This document shows positions 1-12,949 of a stretch of DNA of 64,000 nt, in pieces. The DNA is from Acanthosoma haemorrhoidale (Eukaryota; Arthropoda; Insecta; Hemiptera; Acanthosomatidae). The translations under genes and the position numbers were made by a program. The notes under the pieces were generated by a model. That model had not been told where the DNA came from. It did no database searches and was given only the letters and a program-made list of their open reading frames with translations. The stretch spans positions 56,565,239 through 56,629,238 of the forward strand of contig OV884012.1 in the NCBI GenBank assembly GCA_930367205.1. The letters run 5' to 3'. Numbering within the stretch: the stretch's first letter is position 1; the number at the start of each line of letters is the position of its first letter.

Positions 1-3000
1 GAAATTTTATTGCCTTTTTATTTAAAAAACATTATTGATCTTACTTATCACACAATGATTATATAATATTACATACAACGTATAACATAATATTAGTTAT
101 ATTTGTTGTAGTTATGTAGTCCGAGTAAGTATTCTGTTGTAGTTTTATCAACTTGAAGTGTACAGCGAATTGTGTTCAGAATTCTTTATTTCGGAATCAA
201 ATGGTTCGTGGATGAATATATAATCTGCAATCTTTGACTGAGTGTTTAAGATTCAAGATGTACTTCCGTAGTACAATTTGGTTATTATAAGACATCTACT
301 GGACGCTAATATTTCTTGCCTACCCCCTACCCCAGATTTCATACCTGATTTTACTTTTAATAAAACTTTTTAAGCGCTCCATTTTAGTGGTGTAACTGAA
401 GCCTCCTTCTGTCTGAACATAGACCATGAAAGTTCACTGTCTCAAAGACATGGTATTTACATAATGAGTAGTTCACTTCTGAAAGTGACAAAACCAATTA
501 AAATTGTTTCTGACCATTGGTATATTTTTATAAACGACGAGAGGTTTAGCTAGCTCACCAGTTTCGGTCAGGGTCAGGCATTGCGCGAGCAAGAACATTA
601 ATAAGCACTTAAGCTACCGAAGGCAGTACTCCCATTGAGGAAAGACAAAGAGTTGAATTTTTTTTCATATATTCATTTACATATTTTATTCGATTGTATA
701 TGGTTTTACATTCATTAATTGTGGATCTGCTTTTATTTATTTTTATTGATAGTGCGTTCCTCTACGTTTACACTCCATGAGGAGTTTTGAAGTTACTTTA
801 ACTCAGGTCTTAGGTGGTTAAATTTTTCTGAAGCTATTTATTTAAATGAATTTAGATTTTAGCAATACTTTAAAATTACTCTCCCCGAGCATAGTCGAAG
901 GTTTATTTTACGTCAGGAGATGTCAATATGACATTTTCTTGTTGGAATTAGTTATTAGATAGATAGATAGCTAGTTGATCGTGCGATAATCACTTTTTTT
1001 AGTTACTTGCCTGACACTAGTACAATATGCAATAATGTAATAACGTACTATTATACATTTGGTTCTAACAACTGCGTTGTTATAACTTTTTTGGAATACG
1101 AATCATCTTACTAGAGATTGGAAAAATTCCGTTTTGCAGACACTTGAATTAAAAAAACATTTGTATCTATTATTAAATCTGAAGATAGTTCGGTTAGTAA
1201 ATATTTTTTAAAGAAAAATATGAGTGCATTTTAAGTCTAAGTCCCTGCTTTCTTTTTTCTGATTTTAATCCTGTATAGTCTTGTCTACTCCAGGAATTTT
1301 TGAAGATACATTACCGTTTGTTATTTACTTAACATACAGAGGGTTTATTAGTAGCTTAAGAAATACTTAACTAACTAATGGTAAAAACTTACGATACTAC
1401 AGAGAGCAGGACAATTTTTCACTCACCTGAAACATAAAGCATAAAGTATTAAAGTTTAGCTTTTAACCACTACTTTATTTTTTCATTAATATGTATTGCT
1501 TATACATAACGTTAATTTAAAGTAAATTTTATATTATTAGCGAAATAATTTGTATTATAATTAGTACAAATGAAAAAATTTAAATCGCACCTTAAATGAA
1601 GTAAATATCACAAGAATCATTTATTTCAAAACAAACGATCCTTAATGTAGGCTTATACAAAGTGAAAACAATTGTTATACGTAAAATACATTATATTTTA
1701 GCTTATTGAGCTTAGGCTTAGGTGACCGACTGTCACGTGCATTCCAAGTCAACCACAGAGATTCGAAAATTGTTTTTTCTTTTATATTGCTTTCATAACA
1801 ATAAAATAATGTTATTATATTCTTTTGAATATCTTTCCAAATACCTACTAAAATCTTTTGTATGTTGTATAAAATGAGCATCGCCCGAATACGGATGACG
1901 CACGCGGTCACCTGAAATAGACATTAAATGACTAAGCTCTTACTGGGACTGTCGTAAGAGTGATATCATATTGATAAGCAGTGGGTAATTCCCAAAGTGA
2001 TAAGATGTAGCCAAATGTTTCTTCCGTTACATATTTCCTCACTAAATTGTTATTATCCTTCTGATGTAACTAATTTATTGCGGTGAACATAAATCGGACT
2101 TGCAAGTGCATGGTTTTCGATACCATCATATCCTGTCTACTTGTTGTCCTGACGGGGAGACTGATTTTTTTTGTGTTGTTTTCCCTAAGCCGATTCCATT
2201 AGGGTTACGGCACCTGTAACTGTTTACCATGAACTTCTTTATGTCTACCTCACCTTGGTAGGACCTATATAAAAAAGCGACTCTTATCCTTCTAAAAGGA
2301 GTAGTTAGGGGCATTAAAACTTCAACAATCGAATGGAACCAAGGAGTGGATTTGTATGTTTTTCCTTTGTATACTAGATTGTGAGTAGAATATCTAGTTT
2401 CTTATTTATTCCACTCTCCCTGACTTCATAGCTACATGGGTTAGTCATGTATTCTCGGAATATCTATACAAATTTGAATTTATAAAAGTACTTTGACTTG
2501 ATATTGAGTGATGGAGTTGCAACCTTGCATCCGAAGGAATCTTACTGCTATTTTTTCAGTCTAGCGACTCATTAAAACTTTTTTATTTCACCTTAGCTGA
2601 GCTGGACCTAGAAAAGTACAGTAAAGGCCCATATTGAACCCTCAATGATGATCAATAATTTTATGAGGGATAATAATTTTAAAACGATGCTGCTCCAAAA
2701 ATCTTCATTTTTTATCACTATTTTAAGTTTTAAGTGCATCTGCTGAAGTCTTTCAGAATTTTAAAATACAGAGTAAATTTCCCTGTCATGACTTGCTGTA
2801 GGAGCAATTGTCTTCTCTCCCATAGCTGTAGGATAGAGAACCAACCGGTAGGAAAAATGTAGTAAAAAACGTCCCCCGAGAGATGCCTGGCCAGGATACC
2901 CAGGGTAGCCTCAAGGGACGACGTCACCCGTGAGCTATGGGACGCCTGGGGTCAGCTCCACGAACTATTGGAGGATTGGAAATCAGTGCGCACCTGGAGG

Positions 3001-6000
3001 ATTATCCTTCGGGGGGTCATTTCTACCCCGAGTTGTAAATCTATCTTGCAAGGGCGACCTTGTTGAAAGGAGAGATTCATCTGGACCATATATTTATTTC
3101 ATCGACAATATTTAGTACCAGCCGTGGATAAATTAGGAGTTTTTTGGTTCATTAGACAACTACATAATTATCAGGATATTGCTTTAGATAAGATGAAGTG
3201 ACAATAAATAGGATAAATCAAAAGAAATTTAACTAGCTCACTTGAAGATAAATATGAGCCATAGGTAAAATCAAGTTTTATATTACAATATTTCAGATAA
3301 TGTATGTGTGTAGATAATGGATGTATTTGTGGGTACAAACTATACGTCATGTAAGCATGTATGTACTACTTGATCAATCTGTAAAATGATGCTCGTAAAG
3401 TATGTAATACAAAACACAATGTTAGCAAATTATTAAAATCGTCTGATTAGTTTGTAATATTTTAATGATGTATAAAAACTAAATAGTCCTAATGAACTGC
3501 TAGTAGAGTCCAGAATCAGCGACCTGGCCTGGTTGTTTATTTTTAACTAAATTAAATATTGGTATGGTTCTTTTTGAATTTTACTTTATTAAAGTCTGCG
3601 TGTAACGTTTAAAAAAAATAGTGTTGCTTGATGGTTAACATCTTGTTCATATTGCCACGCAATCATATGCGCAGTCATTAAAAAGGCCCTTCTCTTATAT
3701 CAGATAAGAATTTTTTAAATAAACATACATCAATCAACTTAAAAATAATTCTATTAGGTTATCGCTCTCAGTATCTTCTCATGGCGATTTAAAAATGTTT
3801 GTTTGACCACTTAAAAGCTGTGATTTTCTAATGTCCCGTACTTTATTTCTACTAAGCACTCTCTTAGAACTATTTTATAGATATCATAATCAATTTAAAC
3901 TGATTAAAAAAACCTGTTTTTATCTTAATCCAGCTTCAATTTATTTAGCGGTGTATAGGATGATATAGACAAATGGATAAGCAGCAAGTATGGCTAAACA
4001 GCACTGAGCTCCAGCCAAATGTTTTGCAACTGCTGCGGATGACAAGACATCGGAGTGGAAACTGGCGAATCGAGCTACTTGCGCACAGATGGTTGGTTAG
4101 ACGTTTCACGAACTTACAACTTCGACTGTTCATCAATTTCGTAGTTTGGTGGAGGGGGGAGGGTAGTGGCTGCTTCGATCCATTCAATAATAAATGCATG
4201 GGATCTTGGAGCGAACGGTAAAGTTCACCTAAACCCACTATTAGTGAGCTGAATCTAGTTGAGCCGTTTAGGACTACTCAAACACGGTGCGATCAGAGTA
4301 ATAATATCTGTAGAACGATAATTATTTATTAATTATATTCATGAGTTAACTATTTTTTTATTGAAATTATGAGTTATATAGGGTGTTTTCAAATATATAA
4401 ATAGCCTAAAAAGAGGACGTTCTAAATGAATAAAAAATAGTGAGGTATACTTACCAAGGTAAGTTTGAAAATATTTCTTGAATGATTGTGAAATATCTAC
4501 TCGGTATTTTTGGCGTCATTGGTCATTTCAGATCGTCTTTTCAAAAAACGTAAATATTAATTAAAAAAAAAAACCCAAATAATTTGGCCCAAACGATATT
4601 AAATGGCCAATTTATAATTTGATTTCCCGAAATTTAATTTTTTGAAAAAAAAGGCCGGATGTTGTTAAATGTACATAACTTACATAAACTTTAAGATTGT
4701 TTGGATTTATTTTTCGGCCACTATCTTAGAGCACAAACTGTGGGAAAATTGTCATGTATTTACTTTAAAATAAAGTAAGACCCCTTTGGTATCGGCAATA
4801 ACATATGTACAGTGTACGAGTGGGTTCAGTGAGACACACTCCTAAATATAAAACAAGACTTTGCACCCTGACTTGCAGTTGCCGTACCAATGAGATATCA
4901 CCAAAAAGAGATCACAACTTTTTTTGGCACACAATGAACACAATCAGATGCGCTGGTCTAATGGTCTGAGTATTTAAATTATTTCATTTTGCGTAACCTT
5001 TATGTTTTTTATCATATTATATTTTTATATTCGTTGTCAAGTACCTCTTCAGTACATACGAATTTACAATCCGCGATCGTTATAAACTATAGTAGCAATT
5101 AATGATGTATTGTATATTATAATTCAGCTTATATTAAATATGATATTATATATAAAAAATTGGATATTTGTTTTAAATTTATTATTTATCATTGATATCA
5201 TGCAAAAAATAAAGAGGCTGAGCTTTGGATCTAGTCAGGTGATTGTTATGTTCCACGAAACAATTAATATATTCTCTAATCTTCTAAATTCAGCCAATAC
5301 TCTAGTAATCAGTTCGTGAGAATTGACTCAATTTTATGAATGAAGCAATAATAAATGTAAGTATGTGAAAACAAATTTTAATCTGAATAATTCTCTTCAT
5401 ATTTCCCAGCAGTAATCAAATTTCTATTAAAATATTCTCGACAATTACGACGCAGTAAAAGAGACAAACGACGGAGGCAAAAAAGGAGAACAAACTTGGC
5501 ACTGCCGAGGCACTCAGGGTTATTTTCAAGACAACTGGGTTTATTTATAATTGGCAACTGTGGGACTGTGGAGGCCTTTGATTCCGTCAATTGAGGAACC
5601 GTTTCAGAAGTGCAATCATCGACTTCCAACGTCTACGGTTAGTTCCAACGATTAACGGGACGAACATAAGGGCAGAAAGGTTGGTTACGAGTTAACACTT
5701 TTCTGTTCCTAGAGCTGTCACACTAGGCTTATCATAGACATGACTTAACACCACTTAACCCCCTATGACACGAAAGGCCAAACTGTGATTCTTGCGATGG
5801 AGTCGACAAGAGTTAAATGTCTCTTCCGATGAACAAAATTCGTCATAAACAAAATAATCAACTCTCCGGTTCACCATAAAGCAATGATTTCAGTATGCTC
5901 GCAATCCAAAATTTTCTGTTGGCTAATCCATTCGTTGTGTAAGTTTATCCAACTATAAAAAATAAATTCATCAGGATCACCCCCTCCTTTAATTGCTTGC

Positions 6001-6205
6001 ATACTAATGTTGAGTGTATTAAGATGTGAATATGGCAGATGGTAGTAATAAGATGTGGTTGAGACCGTATATCATGTCTTGGAGAGGACACTCCAACTTT
6101 GGGAACTCCGACCAATTCTACCCAGGTGTGGCAAAATGTTCAATTGTTAGAAGGTTTTAAATAATTTTATATTGTTTGCTCGATAAATTGCGACGGATAA
6201 ATACT
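1..6205. other. AT-rich DNA without recognisable genes
   Basis: I see no gene, RNA gene or classifiable repeat here. Open frames are all short, lack family motifs and are scattered on both strands. A short (TAGA)n run lies at about 957-970. A GC-richer patch at about 2870-3070 is open on both strands for roughly 60 codons but matches nothing I know. Opposed frames at 3945-4238 are also unrecognised. Confidence 0.6.
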
Positions 6206-6376
6206 GATTACAGACAGGATCCATCGGGCGAGAAAGAATTAGCCATCTTGACTGGGTATGACCGATTGTCTTCCGACTATGTGAGTGCCTCAAAATCGAT
6301 TGTACCGATTATATCGTTTTTGGACAGTCGATGAATCGATCAACCATCGGACATTTTGGAGGTATCAAAACGCCAC
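6206..6376 (+). pseudogene. possible hAT-type transposase scrap
   Basis: Read from 6206, this frame stays open for 42 codons to a TGA at 6332-6334 and then continues open for about 14 codons. The central part reads SSDYVSASKSIVPIISFL. It resembles the segment of hAT/ZBED transposases in which a short SSD/SGEKY-like motif is followed by a VS-S-VIP-I helix. That resemblance is from memory of the family; no catalytic or BED zinc-finger residues are visible. Upstream sequence (6030-6200) adds no further similarity and no terminal inverted repeats were found. If real, it is an isolated decayed fragment of one exon-like block. It could equally be chance. Confidence 0.28.
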
Positions 6377-6686
6377 TAAAAAAAACTCAATTACATACTG
6401 CAACACAATTATAACTGCTTGCTGCTCCACATTTAGATAAACTAGAAAACCTTAATTCTTCCATGTATGGCATTACATATTATAATATTATATATTAAGT
6501 GTACAAATATCTGTTTGATCAACTGATATATAGGTATAGTTATAAAATTGACGGTGGTATAAAAATGAAAAAGCATGTTTATTACTAAAATTACAGTCAA
6601 AAGTGGTAGTTCAATAGAAAATAATTTTCATTAAAAAATAAATGAATAAATATAAATCGAGATAGTTTTCTAAAAAACGTTGGTAG

Positions 6687-6721
<35 letters not shown>

Positions 6722-9700
6722 AAAAGCCGTTTTTGTCAATTGATTGAATTGACGTCTTATATCAACACAGTTATTTGTTACAAATTACTAAGAAATAATT
6801 AAAAACTTACTTTTAATATTTTTTGTTGATCGAAATTCGTTTTTTTAGAGATTAATAAAATTCATAAAATTTTTTATTTTTCATTTTCTAATGCCATGTT
6901 GAGTAAGAAGTCATAAACGAAAAATGTATTATTAAGTTAATAAAAAAAGCCAAGAATGGAAAAGTTTGAAAGGAACAACGGTTTCATATTTGGGTTAACT
7001 AAAAAAAAATCACGATAAAGAAAGTTTGCGGAATATTTTCCAACAAATGAGTACCTTGAAATCGAATCGGTGAGAGGCGTTTATTGTTGGGCTAGGTGAT
7101 CTCTTAAAAAGTGATCTCACAAACCATACATTGCTAGAAAAATAATCAATAGCAGACAGCATACGGTCAATTATCACAATCGACAATAGGCCATCCCTAA
7201 CTTGCAGGTAACAACTAATTAAGTGAATTAAGAATTGCCACACTTACTTCCCTTAAATGCCGAAAACATTGAAAAATAGATAAAAACACATTTGCGTTAA
7301 CAGTGACGTAAATAAAATAAAAAAAAAAATCTGAAGGTAGTATTATTTGTCTGCTTTCGATTATGGTTTGACGCATTGGAGAGAAGGACATATCGTCAAT
7401 AAATACAATACGTGGACGAATCGGTAGCCGAGCGCTGGCAGAAAGAAGAGGATTAAGGATTAGGGACTGAAGGATCAAACTGAGAAGGACATATGAGTGG
7501 GATAAAGCTCTGGTGTAGAGATATCTCACTGACAAATCATATAACAGTTTTCTTTATTTATCTCTACATAGCTCTTATGCTACCCTATATTTACTGAATT
7601 TAGTTATTTGCAGAGGGATTTATCTTCTCTTCAGATGATATTTAGGATAGATTAGACGTCAATTAATTAGAATAATACATGATCTAAGTTTTTATTATTC
7701 ATATATAAACAGTCACAAATGGGTGATCTCAATCAAGCCGCTAGGGGAAACAAGACGGTTTTTAGCCAAAAATACTGCCAAAGGCAAATAATTCTAATGA
7801 ATATTTTCGTTCTACTATTATTAGTAATAATGCAATGCTTCACTCTTTTGCCTTTACCGTCGTATCCCTGAAAACTTAAAGAATTGATATGCCTATAAGG
7901 TGTCAATATCAATTCGGTCCACACGCAGGTTTACCTTCAAGACGAATATTAGGTAACGGCATACTTCAATCAAATAAGTTGGATCATGCTTTTATTTGCA
8001 ATTTTGTTTTATGATAGCATGGGGATAAAAACTAAATAATGGATACATGGGTCTGAATTAATGATGAGTCAGGATTGTTTTTTGGTTGCGTATGCTCAGA
8101 CGGCGTGTAGTTGAGACATAGAGTTAGATTTTCAAATTTATAGAGTGAATTAAAACTTTTCTGGAAAAAAAAAAATACTGTCAAAAATCACGATTGAAAA
8201 TTTACATTCACTGCTGCGATTTCTTAGAAAAAAACGGAAACCAGACAAACCAAAATTCCCGAGTAGCTGTTGGGAACGATTTTAAAAAACTAGAATCGTG
8301 GGAAGATTAAGAGCTCGTATCCGAATCAAGTTGAGCAAAATTTATTGCAATCACCCAAATATATCGGAAATATTAACCATATTATCTGGCTTAGCCAATG
8401 TATAATTACTATCTACAATTTTTGGCTTCAAAGTTACTTACTGTAAGAATGATGAAAACCAAAAAGCAGACGATTTTGTATAACAGTGAGCAGGGCTATT
8501 GATTACCAATCCTACTGACATGTTTGCTACAGACACATGCCAAATAATTAAACAAAAAAACGTTAAGAAATCGACCAAGTAAATGGAACTCAACTTATGA
8601 AAAGAAAATCCGGAAATAAAATAGCAGTAGAGCTATGAATCTTATCATTTGGAAGTAAATAAGTGGAGAATATGTACTAATAACAAGACATACTCCATTG
8701 AAACATAGACATCTCGTCCCAAAACTAGAATCTAACCAATGCATCTACTGTAACACTAACTGTTAAGTATTTACTTATTTTCACCCTTCCTAACGGTTGA
8801 ACGAAAATTCTGATAGCACATACATACTGCACAAATATATATCTCGAATCTCGCCTATACGACAACTTTTAAATAATAATTTTGATATAAATAATACACA
8901 CATGCGTATTAACGTTCTTACTGATAAATAAAAATCGAAAAAATGTAGAAAGCACAAAAATACTGATAATTTTAAACATAGGTAGTGTTATTACTTGTCG
9001 AGTATACATTTTTAATTTGATTCCGGCAGAGTTTAATGGACCGAAAACATAGTGCATTTTCTCAGCAAGTATTATGTTTTCGAAAGTATTATTCATAGCA
9101 TAATAACGATTAGTAATAATCAGTCAGACAAAATAATCAAGTGTAAGCAACACTCAATAGAGGATTTCGTTACGGTTGCAATGTTTTTTTGTGATTGTCC
9201 CTAAACATGGTACATTACTATTCAAGATGACGAGATCTTCAATTCTGCACCCAAAATAATTTGATTTAAATTTTTTTTTTCTTTTCGTTTCAAATAATCG
9301 ATTAATGAATTGCTCTTAATCGTGTTTGTGATGGGTATATTTTCCATGCCTTCTCAATATCAAATGCTGAAGGAATATACAATATCTACAATACAAACCG
9401 TATTTTATACTTAAATAAATTAATGACAGGGTGCATACCAATTCCTCGAAGGCGCAATGAAAACGGATCAGCTAATCTGGAATGGATAAGACGCCCACTG
9501 AATTAAACACCCATTTAACAATTAGAAGTAGCACTGTATCCGATTAAATGGAGATAAGTAACCTTTCTCTAGTTGTACATTTTTTCTTCGGAAATTTCAA
9601 TACTATGAATTAAGTTTATTTAAAAATTGTATGCAGCTAAGTTTAAGTTAAATATGTCTTTTAATTATGTTTAATCTTAGAAAATGAAAGTTTTTACTTG

Positions 9701-11872
9701 TTAAAACGATTTGATTAAAATGAATAATGCAAAAACCGTAGTTGAATGTTATATTAATTACCTCACAATGGGGTAAGTAATTTAATTTAATAGTTATTCA
9801 TTACAATAATTGATAAGTAACATGAAATTATTGTTTATTAAGTTAGACAATCATTGAGATATTTTAATTATCATTAATAAAGTTCATCAATGAGAAATGT
9901 ATTGCATAATTTTATTTATATTAATTATTTGTTATCATTACGTTTTTAATCTCAGGAATTAACTCGCGCATGGCTTAATTTAAAAGAACTACGGATTAAT
10001 TTGTATTTATTCATTTTTATTTGCATAACTGATAAACAAGTTTATTATTTCGGAGAATCCTCTTTACTGGCGAACATAAAGTGGGCGAGACAAGGTTCAA
10101 TTGAGCTTATTGAAGCATGTGTAAAATATTTTCATTTTTTCAAACATATTCAGACCATGCTGTGAATACTATTGATTAATGCTGGTGCTTTATTTCTGTT
10201 TTGAAAATTATTTATTAGTTAGATTTATTCATTTGTAAGAAATGTCACTTATCCACTATTGACTGTTCACTACTGGTTTATGATCATCTACCTAACTGTT
10301 TTTCGAACGTAAAGCTTGGTGCAGATTTGAAACCATTACAAAAAACATAGTTTCCTCCTACAACATACGAAAGCATACTACGATTAACGCTGAATTATGT
10401 TTGTCGTCAAATTCCTATCTTGGGTGGGTCCGGATCTGATCGTAGCGTTGGAATTATTATTACATCTAACTAACAAAATTATAGCTGTTAAATAATTACG
10501 TGTTAGGCGTGTATCCCTTGGAAATTACAACGTTTATCCATACCGAGATACGTTTTTTTAAATACTCAGCTGTACTACTTAGAATGCTACAGCTTCTGAA
10601 CCAAACAATGTTTCAGAAAAATTAGGAGCTGTGGCGTAGAGACCGAAATGAATAACCAGTACAAAACTCATGACTAATCTAACTTAATGAACGTTGTTAA
10701 TAAGGCATGACTATATATGTCATATTCGAGGTGTTATAAGATGGTAGCTGCATAAGCAATGTAGGACGTAGAGAAATAACATGTTATTGTGGCTAAGCTA
10801 ATTATATGCATGTTTATTTTGAAAAATAAGGTTATCACTCTGCAATCCTTGCGCAAAGATATTTAAAAAAACAATCCTCTTACACACTGACTGAACCCAT
10901 GATTATTGTTTCGTAACTTATATCAAATAATAATGTTATTAAATAATAGCTATATCTTCATAACTCATGAAAGTAAATTTTTTTCATTGCAAAAACATTT
11001 CATAAATTGATGAGCAATCATCCAGTTCACTCTTATAGTGAGGTGTTAATTAAATAAAATTCCCAATCAACTAGGGAATCAAACCTTGAATATTCACATC
11101 AAACCTTGACGGTTATCCTCGTGGGGAATAAAAACTCCAGGTAGATATGTATTTATTTATTTAATAATACTACCCTTTTATGAGTATAAACCAAAATCCT
11201 CATTAGGTGAAGCCGTAATTTTATATTACTGTAATATATGACAGCTACCGTAAATTTGTTACGGTTTTTCGAGCAGAAAATGGCTATCGACCTTATACAT
11301 AATACAAAATATAAAATACAAAATGACTGACTAGACCTCCTGGAATGTTTCTATCTAATGATAATGTTAAAAATAAAATGGCTTAACACTCGCTGCGGGA
11401 TCTCCGTAAAGAACTCACCGATCAATAGACAAAATCAGTAGCAGGTGATTAATCATCAGCCAGAAAATATGTATGGTCAGCTGCCTATTTTTAGAGTGAA
11501 TGACGTACTTCAATCTTAAACAGTGGACAAATGGAACTGTCTGGAATAAAGAAAAATAGTGCATGCGGACAGTTTAGCACGAAAGTTACTAACATCAAAA
11601 CACAAACTCACCAAGTATTTAGAGCTCACGGAGGGGCGCAAATACAAAATTACAAATATACTTATATTTGAGACATTTAAGAATAGACATAAGATAAAGT
11701 AGTTATAGACTGTGAACTTCTTCTAGAAGGACCAAGGCTTAAACTTTAAGTTTTTCTCTCACCACTCCCCATGGCAATAATGGGCTTTATATCAGCCCCA
11801 CATCCTTAAAAAGCACTTAATTTAAGTTAGTCTCAAGTTGTATTAGGTCCTAGGTTAGTTTATAAAGAATAG
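6377..11872. other. AT-rich DNA, no gene seen
   Basis: No recognisable coding sequence. It contains the 29-base A tract at 6691-6719 and otherwise mixed AT-rich sequence. The minus-strand frames at 7215-7535 (106 codons) and 8869-9096 have no recognisable motifs and sit in low-complexity sequence, so I do not call them genes. Confidence 0.6.
6691..6719 (+). repeat. 29-base poly-A tract
   Basis: An uninterrupted run of 29 A residues. Such a tract can be the tail of a plus-strand retroposed sequence. The upstream 300 bases show no recognisable element and I could not find a flanking duplication, so it may simply be a mononucleotide microsatellite. Confidence 0.9.
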
Positions 11873-12122
11873 TGTAGCGACCACTAACTACATAAGAGAA
11901 ATCACCCTATACTCTATTGTATATATATTGTAAACAAATGTAAATAACATGACCAAAATATAAATCATTGTATATAAATTTGTTAAACAATAAAAAATGC
12001 GGGGTGCCAACTACTTACCACCAGCTGTAAGGCAGGTATAAGACCCAACCACTGGGGCTTTCCTTTGTCCCGTCAGGGAACAAAGGAAAGCCAAATCATT
12101 GGTTACAACAATGGCGATGCTT

Positions 12123-12182
12123 ATTGGCTGCTGGCAAGGCCAGCTGGGTATCTAAGCCGGCGATTTGGGTCCTGTATATCAT
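12123..12182 (+). promoter_or_regulatory. inferred LTR core promoter, copy 1
   Basis: An inverted CCAAT box at 12123-12127 is followed about 22 bases later by tatctaag (12149-12156). The second copy has gattgg at 58355-58360 and a better TATA, tatttaag, at 58382-58389. The conserved cctgtatatcat at 12171-12182 lies 15-30 bases downstream of the TATA, where transcription should start. Promoter function is inferred from spacing and from conservation between copies. Confidence 0.5.
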
Positions 12183-12600
12183 TCTCCTGACAACTACCGG
12201 CTCGTGGCTACCCTGCTTGAAACTCTGAAACTTGACTGCTTCTTTATGAAAAACCTCTACATCTCTTTCTCTCCTCACCTCGCTATGTTTTAGTCCGGCG
12301 TTGTCAGACCCCACACCTTCCTAGTGGGAATCTCTGCCTTCGTCTCGCTAAATCTAGCACCTCCTTGGGAGAGACCTCTCCCTAGTGGACAGCGGTTGTC
12401 GTGGCCCTGCAAACTTGCCAAGCAGTGTCTCCCTCGACAATTCCCTTGCCCCCCTCGCGTTTGGGATCCGGACGGATTTCGCCTACCCTCGGATACCGAG
12501 TGTGAATTCGTGGTCATTCCAAGACCACACAAACTACCTACCTACCCTACACCTCTTCTCCTGAACATAGTGCACTGTCGGGGCACATACCTATCCAAAT

Positions 12601-12648
12601 ATGGAGTCAGATAGTAAAGCCATCACGAAACGATTGTCCAGGTTTTAA
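12601..12648 (+). pseudogene. gag start remnant of LTR element
   Basis: ATG at 12601 begins a 15-residue frame, MESDSKAITKRLSRF, closed by TAA. The other copy has the same start at 60266 (MESD, then a stop) and retains KTVMKRLSRL in a shifted frame. A start codon kept at the same place after the leader in both copies suggests the N-terminus of gag. The basic KRLSR motif is compatible with a gag N-terminal helix but is not diagnostic. Both copies are dead. Confidence 0.5.
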
Positions 12649-12826
12649 ACTCAAACAACCCTCACTTCGTCACCAGGGCTAGGGTAACCAGGCACCCCCC
12701 TAGTGACGACTCGACAAATAGTTTTGAGTGTTTTTCGTCTCATGGTTACGTAATAGGTTAGGAAACATGAGAGGTATATATCTTGACATTTGGTTCAAAG
12801 ATGAAGACACCAAAGACTAGTGACCA

Positions 12827-12949
12827 AATGTCCAACAACAAAAGGATGAAGTCCTACAGCTGCTATCGATTCCTTGCTGCACCGCCAGCACCTTGACCTT
12901 GGCCCTCTATCAGCAGAAAGTGCAAGTACGACAGGTTGCTAAGGAATAG
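12827..12949 (+). pseudogene. 40-codon open run behind LTR copy 1, unrecognised
   Basis: A 40-residue open run starting NVQQQKDEVLQLLS and ending VRQVAKE before TAG. It is glutamine- and lysine-rich and stands out against stop-dense surroundings. Its position about 180 bases after the gag start of the LTR element suggests it may be displaced internal coding sequence of that element. No family motif is visible, and stops lie just upstream (12818-12823). The second LTR copy has no clear counterpart. Confidence 0.2.

Larger units (their letters stand above)
11873..12660 (+). mobile_element. LTR retrotransposon 5' region (LTR, leader, gag start), copy 1
   Basis: This stretch is repeated, interrupted, at 58057-60360. 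Homology between the two copies begins exactly at TGTAGCGA in both (11873 and 58057), while bases before it differ, which is what a TG-starting LTR boundary looks like. An AATAAA lies at 11989-11994. An inverted CCAAT box (ATTGG, 12123-12127) and a TATA-like tatctaag (12149-12156) follow, then a pyrimidine-rich leader. Near the end an ATG at 12601 opens MESDSKAITKRLSR, conserved in the other copy and likely the gag start. The 3' edge of the LTR and the primer-binding site could not be fixed, so Gypsy versus BEL/Pao is unresolved. Most of gag and all of pol are missing or unrecognisable. Confidence 0.72.

Noticed and set aside
7215..7535. 106-codon minus-strand frame considered as a host gene
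   Set aside because: No recognisable family, hydrophobic and low-complexity composition, no splice or transcript evidence.
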